DNA from: DATAJX01 sp964601735
GTDB lineage: Bacteria > Pseudomonadota > Alphaproteobacteria > UBA2136 > UBA6156
DNA length: 64,000 nucleotides
Direction of reading: 5' to 3'
NCBI GenBank assembly: GCA_964601735.1
Contig: CAZROO010000005.1
Location: forward strand, 1-64,000
Both the position numbers and the translations under genes were made by a program. Below, one piece after another: positions 8,671 to 17,737 of the stretch. The notes beneath the pieces were generated by a model. It was not told the origin of the DNA. It was given only the letters and a program-made list of their open reading frames with translations, and ran no database searches. Positions within the stretch are counted from its first letter, which is position 1, and every line of letters starts with the position of its first letter.

Positions 8671-9998
8671 GAATGCCTCTGCAACCGCAATTTAGTAAAA
8701 TAATCGACACGCTTCCTCATCTCGCGCTCAAACCCACGCTCAACAGGGTTGTACAATACAGGCCTGCTTTTCACCTCCACGGGAAAGTAATTCTGCCCGC
8801 TGAAAGCATCCGGCGCATTGTGGTCATAATCATACCCCGCGCCATGCCCCAGCTCCTTCATCAGCTTGGTCGGCGCGTTCACAATGTGCTTCGGCGGCAC
8901 GGTATGCGCGGTCTCTGCGGCAAGCCGTTTGGCTTCGCCGAACGCCACATAAGTCGCATTGCTCTTCGGCGCCAGCGCCATGTAAATCGCAGCCTCGGCC
9001 AGCGCCAAGTCGCCTTCGGGGCTGCCCAGCATCTGGTACGTATCCCGCGCCGCCACTGCCACCATCAAAGCCTGCGGGTCGGCCAAACCCACATCCTCCA
9101 CCGCCATGCGGATGATCCGCCGCGCGACATAAAGCCCATCCTCACCACCATTGAGCATCCGCGCCAGCCAGTACAGCGCTGCATCCGGGTCGCTGCCGCG
9201 CACACTTTTGTGCAGGGCCGAAATCAAATCGTAGTGCCAGTCCCCGGCCCGGTCGTAATGCGCCGAGCGGGCAGGCAACAACCCGCCCACTCCCGCCGCA
9301 TCCAGCAATCCTTGCGGTTTTTTCGAGGCTACCGCCGCCCCCAACGTCTCGATCAGATTCAGCAGATACCGCGCATCACCATGCGCCATGTCCACCAGCG
9401 CCGCACGCGCGTCGTCGTCCAGCGGCAGCGTGCCAACCACTTCCTCGGCATGATGCAGGATATGCCGCAAGCTCCCCGTATCCAGCGCATCCACCACAAC
9501 CACCTGCGCGCGGCTCAGCAACGCACTGGTCAGGGCAAAACTCGGGTTCTCGGTGGTCGCGCCCAGCAAGGTGAACAACCCACTCTCCACATGCGGCAGC
9601 AACACATCCTGCTGCGCGCGGGTAAAGCGGTGAATCTCATCCAAAAACACCACCGTCCGTCGCCCGGCCCCTTGCCGAACCTTCGCCTCCTCCACCACAT
9701 TCCGCACATCACCCACCCCGGCGGTCACGGCAGAAAGAGGCACAAACTCCGCCTCGAACGCCTGCGCATAAAGCCGCGCCAGCGTCGTCTTGCCGCTACC
9801 GGGCGGCCCCCAAAAAATCAGGCTCTGCGGCACATGAGCCGCCACCAAACGTGTAAGAAGCCCCTCCTCGCCTACCAGCGCGGGCTGGCCCACCACTTCA
9901 CTCAAAGTCTGCGGTCGCAGCCGCTCTGCCAGCGGCGGCAATGGAGCCTCCGAACCCAGCGGCAAATCCGGTTCCGTCGCCGCGGGTTTTTTCTTCAT
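8667..9998 (-). CDS. rarA: Replication-associated recombination protein A (RarA/MgsA AAA+ ATPase)
   Basis: 443 aa. Walker A GPPGSGKT at 64-71, Walker B VVFLDEIH at about 116-123 and the typical RarA C-terminal part (KNATYVAF-like stretch and GYDYDHN). RarA acts at stalled replication forks together with clamp-loader-like functions. Its start codon overlaps the upstream protease stop in an ATGA pattern. Confidence 0.95.
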   Translation of the reverse strand: MKKKPAATEPDLPLGSEAPLPPLAERLRPQTLSEVVGQPALVGEEGLLTRLVAAHVPQSLIFWGPPGSGKTTLARLYAQAFEAEFVPLSAVTAGVGDVRNVVEEAKVRQGAGRRTVVFLDEIHRFTRAQQDVLLPHVESGLFTLLGATTENPSFALTSALLSRAQVVVVDALDTGSLRHILHHAEEVVGTLPLDDDARAALVDMAHGDARYLLNLIETLGAAVASKKPQGLLDAAGVGGLLPARSAHYDRAGDWHYDLISALHKSVRGSDPDAALYWLARMLNGGEDGLYVARRIIRMAVEDVGLADPQALMVAVAARDTYQMLGSPEGDLALAEAAIYMALAPKSNATYVAFGEAKRLAAETAHTVPPKHIVNAPTKLMKELGHGAGYDYDHNAPDAFSGQNYFPVEVKSRPVLYNPVERGFEREMRKRVDYFTKLRLQRHS

Positions 9999-11464
9999 CG
10001 GCTAATCACCAGCTTCTTCACGCTCGGCCCGCGTTGAAAACGCAACTCCCACGTCCGGTGAACCGCATCAAGCAAACCCTGCACGTCGCCCACGCTTTTC
10101 ACCGGCTGCTTATCAATGTTCATCAGCAAGTCCCCGGCCTGGATATCATACTGCCCCGTATTGCCGGTGCTGGTCACCACCACGCCCTGCGTGTTCAGCG
10201 GCCAGCCCAGCTCGGCATTCAGGCTCGGGCTCAACTGCTCCACCATGCTGCCGGAAAGCGGGGTGTACCCCTTCAGTTTGCGCTGCAAACCGGGGTCGCG
10301 CGGCGGCAGGCTGGTCAGGGCAATGCTCACCGTCTGCTGCGCGCCCCCGCGCCAAATCGTCATCGGCACGTTGCGGCCCAGCTTGTCGGCGGCACTCACC
10401 AGCCGGTCGCCCAGTTGCGCAGGGTCGGCTACCGGCTGGCCGTCAAAACTCAAAATTACGTCACCTACTTTCAGCCCCGAGGTCGCCGCCGGGCTGCCGT
10501 CCACCACGTTCTGCACCAGCACGCCGCGCGCCGGCCCCAGGCCCAACCGCTCGGCCAGCGTTTCGCTTACGCTTTCGCCCTCGGCCCCCAGCCACGGGCG
10601 GCGCACGCTGCCAGTGCTTACCAAATCCTTGGCCGCACGGCTCACCAGGTTGGCAGGAATCGCAAAGCTGATGCCCTGGTTGCCGCCGTTCTTGGTGAAA
10701 ATCGCGGTGTTCACGCCCACCAGCGCACCGCTGCTGTCAATCAACGCGCCGCCGCTGTTGCCGGGGTTGATGGCCGCGTCGGTCTGGATGAACTGCCCGT
10801 ACGGGCTCAGCGCCGCCGCGCTGCGGTTCACCGCGCTCACAATCCCCATGGTGGCGCTCTGGCCGATGCCGTAGGGGTTGCCCAGCGCCAGCACCACATC
10901 GCCCACCTGCATGTTGTCGCTGTTGCCGAACCGAATCGCCGGCAACCGAACCCCGGCAGGCAGCGCCAGCTTCAGCACCGCCAAATCCAAACGCTCGTCG
11001 CCGCGTACCCCGGTCACCTTGAATTCGCGCCCGTCGCCCAGCGCCACGGTCACGTCCACCGCATCCTCAATCACGTGCAGGTTGGTCACCACCACGCCGG
11101 TCGGGTCAATCACCACCCCGCTTCCCAGGCTTTTTTCAATCTTCTCGCGCACCGGCGCATTCTGGCCCTGCAACAGCTTGTCACGCACCGCATCGCTGTA
11201 GCCCTGCTTGCTGGCGGCTACTTTCTTGCTGGTATAAATGCTCACCACGCTTGGCATGGCCGCCCGCACCGCATCATGGAAACTCAACCGCACACCCGCC
11301 CCATCGCGCACCGGCACGGTCTCGGCAAAGCTAACCGGCGATAATAGAATCACTGTCATGCTAACGAAGGTCAGCATCCACGATAAACACGCGCACCCTT
11401 GCGCGCTCAAAATCTTTAATCCTGTTTGGGAGTGTTTTTGCTTCATTCTTATGTTTATCGCCAT
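9995..11464 (-). CDS. DegP/HtrA-type periplasmic serine protease with two PDZ domains
   Basis: 489 aa. Signal-peptide region up to SFA/ETV (about residues 43-47), a trypsin-like domain with His130 (TNLHVIE), Asp160 (ERLDLAV) and Ser237 (NPGNSGG), then two PDZ domains (about 280-370 and 390-480). It degrades or refolds damaged envelope proteins. The ATG at 11464 is preferred; a GTG lies one codon earlier. A family-1 palindromic repeat (core 11358-11377) encodes about residues 27-39, including much of the hydrophobic signal core, so export may depend on a captured repeat. One or a few bases separate it from hdaA. Confidence 0.92.
   Translation of the reverse strand: MAINIRMKQKHSQTGLKILSAQGCACLSWMLTFVSMTVILLSPVSFAETVPVRDGAGVRLSFHDAVRAAMPSVVSIYTSKKVAASKQGYSDAVRDKLLQGQNAPVREKIEKSLGSGVVIDPTGVVVTNLHVIEDAVDVTVALGDGREFKVTGVRGDERLDLAVLKLALPAGVRLPAIRFGNSDNMQVGDVVLALGNPYGIGQSATMGIVSAVNRSAAALSPYGQFIQTDAAINPGNSGGALIDSSGALVGVNTAIFTKNGGNQGISFAIPANLVSRAAKDLVSTGSVRRPWLGAEGESVSETLAERLGLGPARGVLVQNVVDGSPAATSGLKVGDVILSFDGQPVADPAQLGDRLVSAADKLGRNVPMTIWRGGAQQTVSIALTSLPPRDPGLQRKLKGYTPLSGSMVEQLSPSLNAELGWPLNTQGVVVTSTGNTGQYDIQAGDLLMNIDKQPVKSVGDVQGLLDAVHRTWELRFQRGPSVKKLVISR
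11353..11412 (-). repeat. Family-1 palindromic repeat inside the protease signal-peptide region
   Basis: Core ATGCTAACGAAGGTCAGCAT at 11358-11377 has 8-base arms with one mismatch around a GAAG loop. A second small stem (GCGCA...TGCGC) lies at 11391-11405. The stretch from TGTCAT through CCACGATAA and on to the second stem aligns well with the copy at 43164-43220 in uvrA. Confidence 0.8.
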
Positions 11465-11468
11465 CACT

Positions 11469-12062
11469 CTAAAATCCTAATGCCTTTTTGGCGAGGGGAA
11501 CAGTCACCGCCCGTTTCTCCTCCAAACTCAACCGGTCAAGCTTGGCCACCAGCGTGCGCAACGCCGGCACGCTGCGCTCGGCCCGCGCCAGAATAAAATT
11601 AATAACCTCGGGGCTCAACTCCAGTTGCCGTTCCGCCGCCCATTTGGCCGCCACCTGCGCCAGTTCGTCGTCGCTCGGCGGCAATACTTCCACCGCCTGC
11701 CCGGCGCTCAAGCGGCTGCGCACATCCGGCAGCAATCCTCCCAGTTCCACCACCGGCTGGCGGCTTGCCACAACCAGTGCGCCACTTTTGCCCTGGTTGT
11801 TCAGCCAATGGAACAACTGCTCCTGCCCCACCGCATCCACCTTGTCCAAATCGTCGACAGCCAAAAAATTACCCTCACCAACCCTGGCGCGCCAGATGTT
11901 GAGCAAATGCGTCTTGCCGCTTCCGGCCTCGCCCCACAAACACAAAATCCCGCGCTCGAAATTTTCCAGCAGTTCACGCGCCGCCGCGCTCCCCGCAGTG
12001 GGGAAAAAACTTTCAGCCGATAAATCCTCCCGAAAAGGAAAATTCAAAACCATCTGCGCCAT
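11469..12062 (-). CDS. hdaA: DnaA regulatory inactivator, HdaA type
   Basis: 197 aa from the ATG at 12062. The N-terminus has QMVLNF, fitting the clamp-binding motif by which Hda-type proteins dock on the beta clamp. It then has a small AAA+ core with WGEAGSGKTHLL and AVDDLDKV, and a DnaA-like C-terminal helical lid. Hda-type proteins stimulate ATP hydrolysis by DnaA and so limit re-initiation. The longer start at 12077 would bury the clamp motif. First gene of the tight leftward operon hdaA, protease, rarA, hydrolase, rluC-like. Confidence 0.88.
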   Translation of the reverse strand: MAQMVLNFPFREDLSAESFFPTAGSAAARELLENFERGILCLWGEAGSGKTHLLNIWRARVGEGNFLAVDDLDKVDAVGQEQLFHWLNNQGKSGALVVASRQPVVELGGLLPDVRSRLSAGQAVEVLPPSDDELAQVAAKWAAERQLELSPEVINFILARAERSVPALRTLVAKLDRLSLEEKRAVTVPLAKKALGF

Positions 12063-12100
12063 GGCGCCTTTATACACGAAGAAACCGCAAAAATCCTAAC

Positions 12101-12706
12101 CTAAAACCTCACTTCAACCGCTCCATCCGCCCCCATCTCCGCAGTGAGTCCCTTGGCATGGAGTTGAGCCGCCAGCGTATCGGCATTGGCGTTGGGCACG
12201 GCCATTTCGGCACCGTCCACGGTAAGACGGGTATAGGTAGCGGCCAGGCCCATCGTTCGCAGCGCCTGCAACACCCGGTCCTGGGCACCGGCGTTACCGG
12301 TCACGCGTACCACGGCCTTGCTGGCCATGTCGGCGTGCGGCGGCTGAATCATCGTCGTCGGGCTGGTCTGTACGGTGGTCGAGGTCATCCCGTCAGCCGG
12401 GTTTGCCGCAGGGTTCGCATCCAGCCCCGTCGGCGACGTCACCAGCGAGGCCGAAGTCACCAGCGCGGTGGTCGCCGAAATGGTCGCGCTCACCGTCGCC
12501 AGCACTTGGTCAATATGGTCGGTGCCGACAGGCGGTGCAGCCGGGTTCACCACCACGGTCGGGGTCACATCCAGGCCCGTTTCCACACCCGCTCCCACCA
12601 CCTCACCGCCGGGCAGCACCGGTGCGACATCTTCGCTCGTCATAGGAATGGGCTGGGCCCAAACAGCGACAGGAATAAAACAGAAACCGACAGCAAAGCG
12701 ACGCAT
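12101..12706 (-). CDS. Exported protein of unknown function
   Basis: 201 aa. Signal peptide ending VWA/QPI. A long Ala/Thr/Val/Pro-rich segment (about 20-130) looks disordered, followed by a compact C-terminal region of about 70 residues from KAVVRV to VEVRF. A GAGG site lies 6 bases upstream. I do not recognise a family. It is 38 bases upstream of hdaA and may be co-transcribed with it. Confidence 0.75.
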   Translation of the reverse strand: MRRFAVGFCFIPVAVWAQPIPMTSEDVAPVLPGGEVVGAGVETGLDVTPTVVVNPAAPPVGTDHIDQVLATVSATISATTALVTSASLVTSPTGLDANPAANPADGMTSTTVQTSPTTMIQPPHADMASKAVVRVTGNAGAQDRVLQALRTMGLAATYTRLTVDGAEMAVPNANADTLAAQLHAKGLTAEMGADGAVEVRF

Positions 12707-12739
12707 AAACTACCTCTCCGCACCACCCTACCCCGCGCA

Positions 12740-12770
12740 AAAAAAGGCGCCAAGTGACTTGGCGCCTTTA
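12740..12770 (-). terminator. Terminator for ndk
   Basis: AAAGGCGCCAAGT pairs with ACTTGGCGCCTTT with an A/T run on both sides. Confidence 0.9.
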
Positions 12771-12790
12771 TCAACAACTGCAGAGAAAAA

Positions 12791-13333
12791 TTAGCCGACC
12801 AGCTCTGCGGCCTTGAAAAACGTAGCAATTTCACGCTTCGCAGCTTGCGGGCTGTCGCTGCCGTGAACCGCGTTGGCGGAAAGGTCGGTGCAAGGCAGCG
12901 CAAAGTCGTAGCGCAGCGTGCCGGGCTCGGCCTTCATCGGGTTGGTGGCACCCATCAGCACACGGTTTTTGATAATCGCATCATCACCTTCCAGCACCAG
13001 CACCACGCACGGGCCGCTGGTCATGAAGCTCACCAGCTCGCCAAAAAACGGGCGAGCCTTGTGCTCGGCGTAAAAAGCCTTGGCCTGCTTGTCGCTGAAG
13101 TGCATCATCTTCATGCCCGCAATCTTGAGGCCGGCATTCTCAAAACGGGCCAGAATACGGCCAATCACATGCTTGCCCACGGCATCGGGCTTGATGATGC
13201 TCAGGGTGCGTTCCTTCGCCTTGGGGGCAGCCTTTACAGCCTTCTTGGCAGGTTTGGCGGCCACCTTCTTGGCGGCAGGTTTGCTAGCCTTTGCAGGCTT
13301 TTTCACAACTTTTTTGACAGGCTTTTTGGCCAT
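12791..13333 (-). CDS. ndk: Nucleoside diphosphate kinase with a histone-like N-terminal tail
   Basis: 180 aa, about 40 longer than the usual 140. Residues 41-180 are a complete NDK with SIIKPDAV and the active-site NAVHGSD, His157, which carries the phosphate when nucleoside triphosphates are balanced. Residues 1-40 are almost only Lys, Ala, Pro and Val, as in histone-H1-like bacterial tails. The ATG at 13333 begins the tail in frame with no other good start before the kinase domain. A TTGACA (13393-13388) lies upstream, but its -10 is poor. Confidence 0.95.
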   Translation of the reverse strand: MAKKPVKKVVKKPAKASKPAAKKVAAKPAKKAVKAAPKAKERTLSIIKPDAVGKHVIGRILARFENAGLKIAGMKMMHFSDKQAKAFYAEHKARPFFGELVSFMTSGPCVVLVLEGDDAIIKNRVLMGATNPMKAEPGTLRYDFALPCTDLSANAVHGSDSPQAAKREIATFFKAAELVG

Positions 13334-13387
13334 GGGGATATCTGCTTCCGTTACAATGGCACGGTTTTTGGCGTTTTAACGTTGAAC

Positions 13388-13393
13388 TGTCAA
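13388..13393 (-). promoter_or_regulatory. Consensus -35 element upstream of ndk
   Basis: TTGACA on the minus strand. At 17 bases the would-be -10 is only CAAAAA, so the promoter may need an activator or use another spacing. Confidence 0.35.
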
Positions 13394-13396
13394 GGG

Positions 13397-13846
13397 TTAA
13401 GTCGCCTTTTTCCATCCCCGCTCAGTTTGCTGAAAGAAACTCACACTCCACCCCAGCCCTGCCAACATGCCTCGCCGCCTGACGGCGCTCTCGGCCGCCG
13501 CTGCATGGTACACATAAACCAGGCTTTCCGCCGGAATATCAAAAGCCTCCTCGGCCCCGGCCACCAGCACCGCCAACCGCCCTTCCAGGTGTTCCTGCGC
13601 TTGTCCCACCCCGGCCAAAAGCACGGGCTGGCGCACTTCATCACCCTCGCCAACCCGCCCATGCGGCAAAAACCCCGCCCCGGTGGGCCACAAACGCTCG
13701 TCCAACCGGCTCACGGCATTGTCGGCACTCACCAGCAGCACCCGCTTGCCGTCGTTCACCAGCTTGTCGAGAAACCCCGGCAAAAACGCGTCCACATCAG
13801 CGGGCAAATTCCCCGCCAGTTGGTAAAACCGCGCCTCCCCCACCAT
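13397..13846 (-). CDS. holC: DNA polymerase III chi subunit
   Basis: 149 aa. The N-terminal RFYQL, the KLVNDGKRVLLVSAD stretch and the RLDERLW motif match HolC, which links the clamp loader to SSB on the lagging strand. Its start lies 4 bases after the pepA stop, the usual alphaproteobacterial order pepA-holC-ndk. Confidence 0.88.
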   Translation of the reverse strand: MVGEARFYQLAGNLPADVDAFLPGFLDKLVNDGKRVLLVSADNAVSRLDERLWPTGAGFLPHGRVGEGDEVRQPVLLAGVGQAQEHLEGRLAVLVAGAEEAFDIPAESLVYVYHAAAAESAVRRRGMLAGLGWSVSFFQQTERGWKKAT

Positions 13847-13850
13847 AAAA

Positions 13851-15407
13851 TTAGGCTGCCTTGCGCGGACGCCCGCGTTTGCCGGTGCGAATCACCCTCG
13901 CAGCAGGTGCCGCCTCGGCAAAGTTGGATTCCAGCAGATGCGTCAACATCCGCACGCCCCAGCCGGTCGCGCCGTTCAACTCGCTGTGCGCCCCCGGCAC
14001 GCCCTTTTCGCTGTTGGCAGTCCCGGCAATGTCCAGGTGCGCCCACGAGGTGTTGCCGACGAATTTTTGCAGAAACTCAGCTGCACTCATCGCCCCGCCA
14101 TAACGCGACCCCACCGTATAGGTGTCCGCCACCGCACTCGGTGTCAGATAGCCCTTTTCAATCGGCAAACGCCACAGCCGCTCGCCGGTGTACTCACCCG
14201 CACTCTTAATCAACCGCGCCAGGTGCTCATCGTTGCCGAACAGCCCCGCATAAGCCCCGCCCAAGCTGATCATGCACGCCCCGGTCAGCGTCGCCAGGTT
14301 AATGAGCCGCGCCGGCTCGTGCTTCTCGATGGTGTAGGCAATGGCATCGGCCAGCACCAGCCGCCCTTCGGCATCGGTATTGCCGATCTCCACCATCAAT
14401 CCTTTGTAGCTCTTGTAAATGCTGTCGGTCACAAACGGGATGCCGCTCACCATATTCATCGCCAGCGTCAACACGCCCACCACGTTCACGCGGCTCTTGC
14501 GGCTGGCGATACTCTTCATCGTCCCCAGCACGGCTCCCGCGCCGCTCATATCGAACTTCATCCCCTTCTGCGCACCCGAAAGCTTCAGGTCATACCCGCC
14601 GGTGTCGTAGCATATCCCTTTCCCCACCAGCGCGGTCTTTTCTGCACCTTTGCCCGCGCCGTTATATTCCATCAGCACCAGACGCGGCTGGTTCTCGGGG
14701 CTGGCATTGCAGCCCACCGCCAGAATCAGGTTCAGCCCCAGCTTCTTCATTTCCTTTTCGTCGATGACGGTTACCTTCACGCCCAGCTTTTCCAGCTTCA
14801 ACGCCTCGTCGGCCATGAACTGCGGAGTAGCCACATTGGGTGGCGTGTTGCCGCAGTTGCGGGTCAGGTCAACGCCGCCCAGCATCGATTCCATCAGCTT
14901 TTCACCGGCGGTGAGCTTGTTGGCCGCCGTGCCGCCCACCAATACAGTCAGCTTTTGCAACTTCACCTGCTGATGCGGCTTGATGTTGGTCTTGAAATCC
15001 TCAAACCGGTACAGCGACATCTGCACACCTTCGGCCAACGCACTCCCGGCATCCACCTGCGCGGCAACGTCACCCACATCGCCCAGTGCAATTGTCACCT
15101 CGCGCCAGCCCTGCGCGTCAATCTGCCGTGCAATGGCCATCCCGGCCTTCCACCAGTCGCGGCGCTCCATCGCCTTCAGCTTACCCACGCCGTGCACCAG
15201 CACGTTGTCGCCACCAATCACGGTACGGAAAAATTCCCCCGCCCCGCCGGTAAAGCGCCCGGCACGGAAACTTTTCTTCACAGCGTTTTTGCGCGCCTTG
15301 TTCAAAACCTCGCCGCCACCCAGCAGTTTTTGGCCGTTTTCGGCAAACACCACGATATTTTTCTTCATGGCCAACGGCGTAATACGGCCAAATTTGAGCG
15401 CGAACAT
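13851..15407 (-). CDS. pepA: Leucyl aminopeptidase (M17)
   Basis: 518 aa from the ATG at 15407, which has a GGAGA site 7 bases upstream. A longer start at 15479 has no such site and would cover the promoter region. Two-metal catalytic residues are present in VGKGICYDTGG (about 261-271), MKFDMSG and NTDAEGR (about 343-349). A cytosolic hexameric enzyme releasing N-terminal residues from peptides. The C-terminus ends in a basic GKRGRPRKA stretch of the AT-hook type, an uncommon addition. Divergent from lptF. Confidence 0.93.
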   Translation of the reverse strand: MFALKFGRITPLAMKKNIVVFAENGQKLLGGGEVLNKARKNAVKKSFRAGRFTGGAGEFFRTVIGGDNVLVHGVGKLKAMERRDWWKAGMAIARQIDAQGWREVTIALGDVGDVAAQVDAGSALAEGVQMSLYRFEDFKTNIKPHQQVKLQKLTVLVGGTAANKLTAGEKLMESMLGGVDLTRNCGNTPPNVATPQFMADEALKLEKLGVKVTVIDEKEMKKLGLNLILAVGCNASPENQPRLVLMEYNGAGKGAEKTALVGKGICYDTGGYDLKLSGAQKGMKFDMSGAGAVLGTMKSIASRKSRVNVVGVLTLAMNMVSGIPFVTDSIYKSYKGLMVEIGNTDAEGRLVLADAIAYTIEKHEPARLINLATLTGACMISLGGAYAGLFGNDEHLARLIKSAGEYTGERLWRLPIEKGYLTPSAVADTYTVGSRYGGAMSAAEFLQKFVGNTSWAHLDIAGTANSEKGVPGAHSELNGATGWGVRMLTHLLESNFAEAAPAARVIRTGKRGRPRKAA

Positions 15408-15463
15408 GATTTTCTCCACAATTATTGAATAATTATTTTCGTGGGGCATAAAATGCCACACCC

Positions 15464-15492
15464 TTGCCGCCGGCATCAACCCCTATTAGGGT
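15464..15492 (+). promoter_or_regulatory. lptF promoter
   Basis: TTGCCG, 17 bases, TAGGGT. The -10 sits in the small palindrome CCCTATTAGGG. The predicted start is about 13 bases before the ATG. Confidence 0.6.
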
Positions 15493-15511
15493 GCGCCCCA
15501 GAAGAACTTAA

Positions 15512-16600
15512 ATGAAAACGCTGCCCAGATACTTTGCGAGCGAGTTGATTAAACCGACGCTCCTCGCCCTCGCCGTCCTTCTCGGCATCATCTGGCTGCA
15601 ACAATCCATGATGTTCCTCGATTTCGTCATCAACAAGGGCCTCGGCCTCGGCACGTTCCTGCGCCTCACCGTCATGCTGGTGCCGCGCCTTCTCTTAATA
15701 GTGTTGCCGCTCGCGCTGTTCGCGGGTGTTGCCGCCGCCTCGCGCCGCTGGGTCGACGACAATGAGTACCTCATCCTCGCCGCCACCGGCTGGCCGCGCT
15801 GGCGGCTGGCGGTACCCGCCGCCATGTGGGGCCTGCTGGGCGTCGTACTGGCCTACAGTGTAGCCTTCTGGGTGCTGCCCCCCGCCATCACCAGTTTCAA
15901 GGAGCTTCAAAACCGTCTCCGCACCATGGATGGTGAAATCCTGCTTGAAGAAGGCGCCTTCAACCAGTTAGGCGACAACCTGATGGTCTATTTAAAAGAG
16001 CGCGTCACGCCCACCCGCCTCACCGGCCTGCTGGTGCACGATACCCGCGAACCCGCCAAAACCGTCACCTGGTTCGCCAAGGGTGGCGAAGTGGTGATGG
16101 GCCCGGACGGTTTTCCGCGCCTGGTACTCACCGATGGATTACGCCAGGAAAGCGGCAAAAACGGCGTCAACATGCTGCAATTCTCCGCCCATACGCTCGA
16201 CCTCAAGCAGCAGCTCAACCACCCCTCCAATGCCCGCCAGCGCGACATGGAAGAATATTACATCCCCGAACTGCTCAGCCAAATCCGCAACGGCGAATCC
16301 GCGCACGACAGGCAGGACGCCATCACCGAACTCGCCTGCCGCCTTACGTGGCCACTGGCCGCGTTGCCGTTATGCCTGCTCGGCGTCAGCATCATGCTGC
16401 GCCGGGCCGATCGCCGCGCCAACACCACCCGCCGCCTCGCCCTCGCCGGACTCGTCGCCGTGATTTACATCGCCCTGCTGCCGGCAGGGCAAGGGCTGCT
16501 GCAGGGCGGCAACGAAGCCGGCATGGCCCTGCTGGTGCTGTTGCCGCTTATCACAACCACCCTGGCCTTCTGGATGCTGCGGGAGCCGACCTATGTCTAA
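15512..16600 (+). CDS. lptF: LPS export permease LptF
   Basis: 362 aa. YjgP/YjgQ family with membrane segments near both ends and a periplasmic beta domain between about 100 and 270. It forms the inner-membrane LptB2FG transporter that extracts LPS. Overlaps lptG by 8 bases. Confidence 0.93.
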   Translation: MKTLPRYFASELIKPTLLALAVLLGIIWLQQSMMFLDFVINKGLGLGTFLRLTVMLVPRLLLIVLPLALFAGVAAASRRWVDDNEYLILAATGWPRWRLAVPAAMWGLLGVVLAYSVAFWVLPPAITSFKELQNRLRTMDGEILLEEGAFNQLGDNLMVYLKERVTPTRLTGLLVHDTREPAKTVTWFAKGGEVVMGPDGFPRLVLTDGLRQESGKNGVNMLQFSAHTLDLKQQLNHPSNARQRDMEEYYIPELLSQIRNGESAHDRQDAITELACRLTWPLAALPLCLLGVSIMLRRADRRANTTRRLALAGLVAVIYIALLPAGQGLLQGGNEAGMALLVLLPLITTTLAFWMLREPTYV

Positions 16601-17720
16601 AGCCATCCTCCCCAGCCTGAGCGCCCCGCGCCGCGCCGGCCCCACCATCGGATTCTATCTCGCCCGCCGTTTTGCCTGGACGCTGTTCTTCGTCATGCTC
16701 GGCCTCACCGCGCTTATATACGTCATCGACACGCTTGAAATGCTGCGCCGCCTCGGCAACCACAACATCGGGGCTTCCGTCGCGCTTAAAATGAGCCTGT
16801 TCCGCCTGCCCGACTTGGCGCTGACCCTGCTGCCCTTCGTCGTCCTGCTGGCCACGCTCGCGCTGCTCCGGCAACTTACCCGCAATTCCGAAATCATTAT
16901 CCTCCGCGCCGCAGGCCTGCCTACCTGGCGCCTGCTCAACGGCCCGGTGACGGTCATCCTGCTCACCGGCATGCTGGCGCTGTTCATCGGCAATCCGCTG
17001 GCGGCCACCATGCTCAAGCGGTACGAAAGCTGGCAGGCCGAAAACCTGCCCGGCAGCACCAAGGGGGTGGTCACGGCGGGGGGCACCATCTGGCTCAAGC
17101 AACGGCAGGAAGACCACGATTTCTTCATCACCGCGCGCGAGGCCCAAAGCAATGGCGCCTTACTCAAGGACGGCACCGTCTTCCTCTTCAGCCCCAAGGG
17201 CGATTTCCAGGCCCGACTGGACGCCGATACCATCACGCTGGAACCCGGTCTCTGGCACCTTAACAACACCACGCTGCTGCAACCCAACCAGCCGGTAAAG
17301 CACGAAGATTCCGTCACCATCCCCACCGACCTGACCCCGCAGGTCATCCAGAGCAGCTTCCACCCCGCGGGCACGCTCACCTTATGGGAACTCAACCGCT
17401 TCATCGATATCCTGCGCGAAACCGGCTTCCCCAGTAGCGCGCACGAAATGCAATTCCAGCGCCTGCTCGCCCTGCCCGCGCTGCTCTTCGCCATGTTCTG
17501 GCTGGCGGTGCCGTGGGGCCTGCGCAACGTACGCGGCGGCGGCGTCTGGCAACTGGCGGCAGCGGGCGTCGGCATGGGTTTCGGCTTTTATTTGCTCACC
17601 AACCTGTTCACTACTTTCGGCCTGGCCGGGCGCCTCAACGTGGTGCTGGCCGCCTGGGCCCCGGTGCTGGTGGCGGGCATGGCCGCCGCCGCCCTGCTCC
17701 TCGCCTGGCGCGAAGAATAG
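16593..17720 (+). CDS. lptG: LPS export permease LptG
   Basis: 375 aa, same fold as LptF: N-terminal membrane helices, central periplasmic domain, C-terminal helices ending in a charged tail. Partner of LptF in the LPS extraction complex. Translational coupling with lptF by an 8-base overlap. Confidence 0.93.
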   Translation: MSKAILPSLSAPRRAGPTIGFYLARRFAWTLFFVMLGLTALIYVIDTLEMLRRLGNHNIGASVALKMSLFRLPDLALTLLPFVVLLATLALLRQLTRNSEIIILRAAGLPTWRLLNGPVTVILLTGMLALFIGNPLAATMLKRYESWQAENLPGSTKGVVTAGGTIWLKQRQEDHDFFITAREAQSNGALLKDGTVFLFSPKGDFQARLDADTITLEPGLWHLNNTTLLQPNQPVKHEDSVTIPTDLTPQVIQSSFHPAGTLTLWELNRFIDILRETGFPSSAHEMQFQRLLALPALLFAMFWLAVPWGLRNVRGGGVWQLAAAGVGMGFGFYLLTNLFTTFGLAGRLNVVLAAWAPVLVAGMAAAALLLAWREE

Positions 17721-17737
17721 GGTCAAAGGACAATAGC

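Noticed and set aside
15408..15479. Longer start for pepA
   Set aside because: No ribosome binding site, and it would cover the divergent promoter region; the ATG at 15407 fits the family length.
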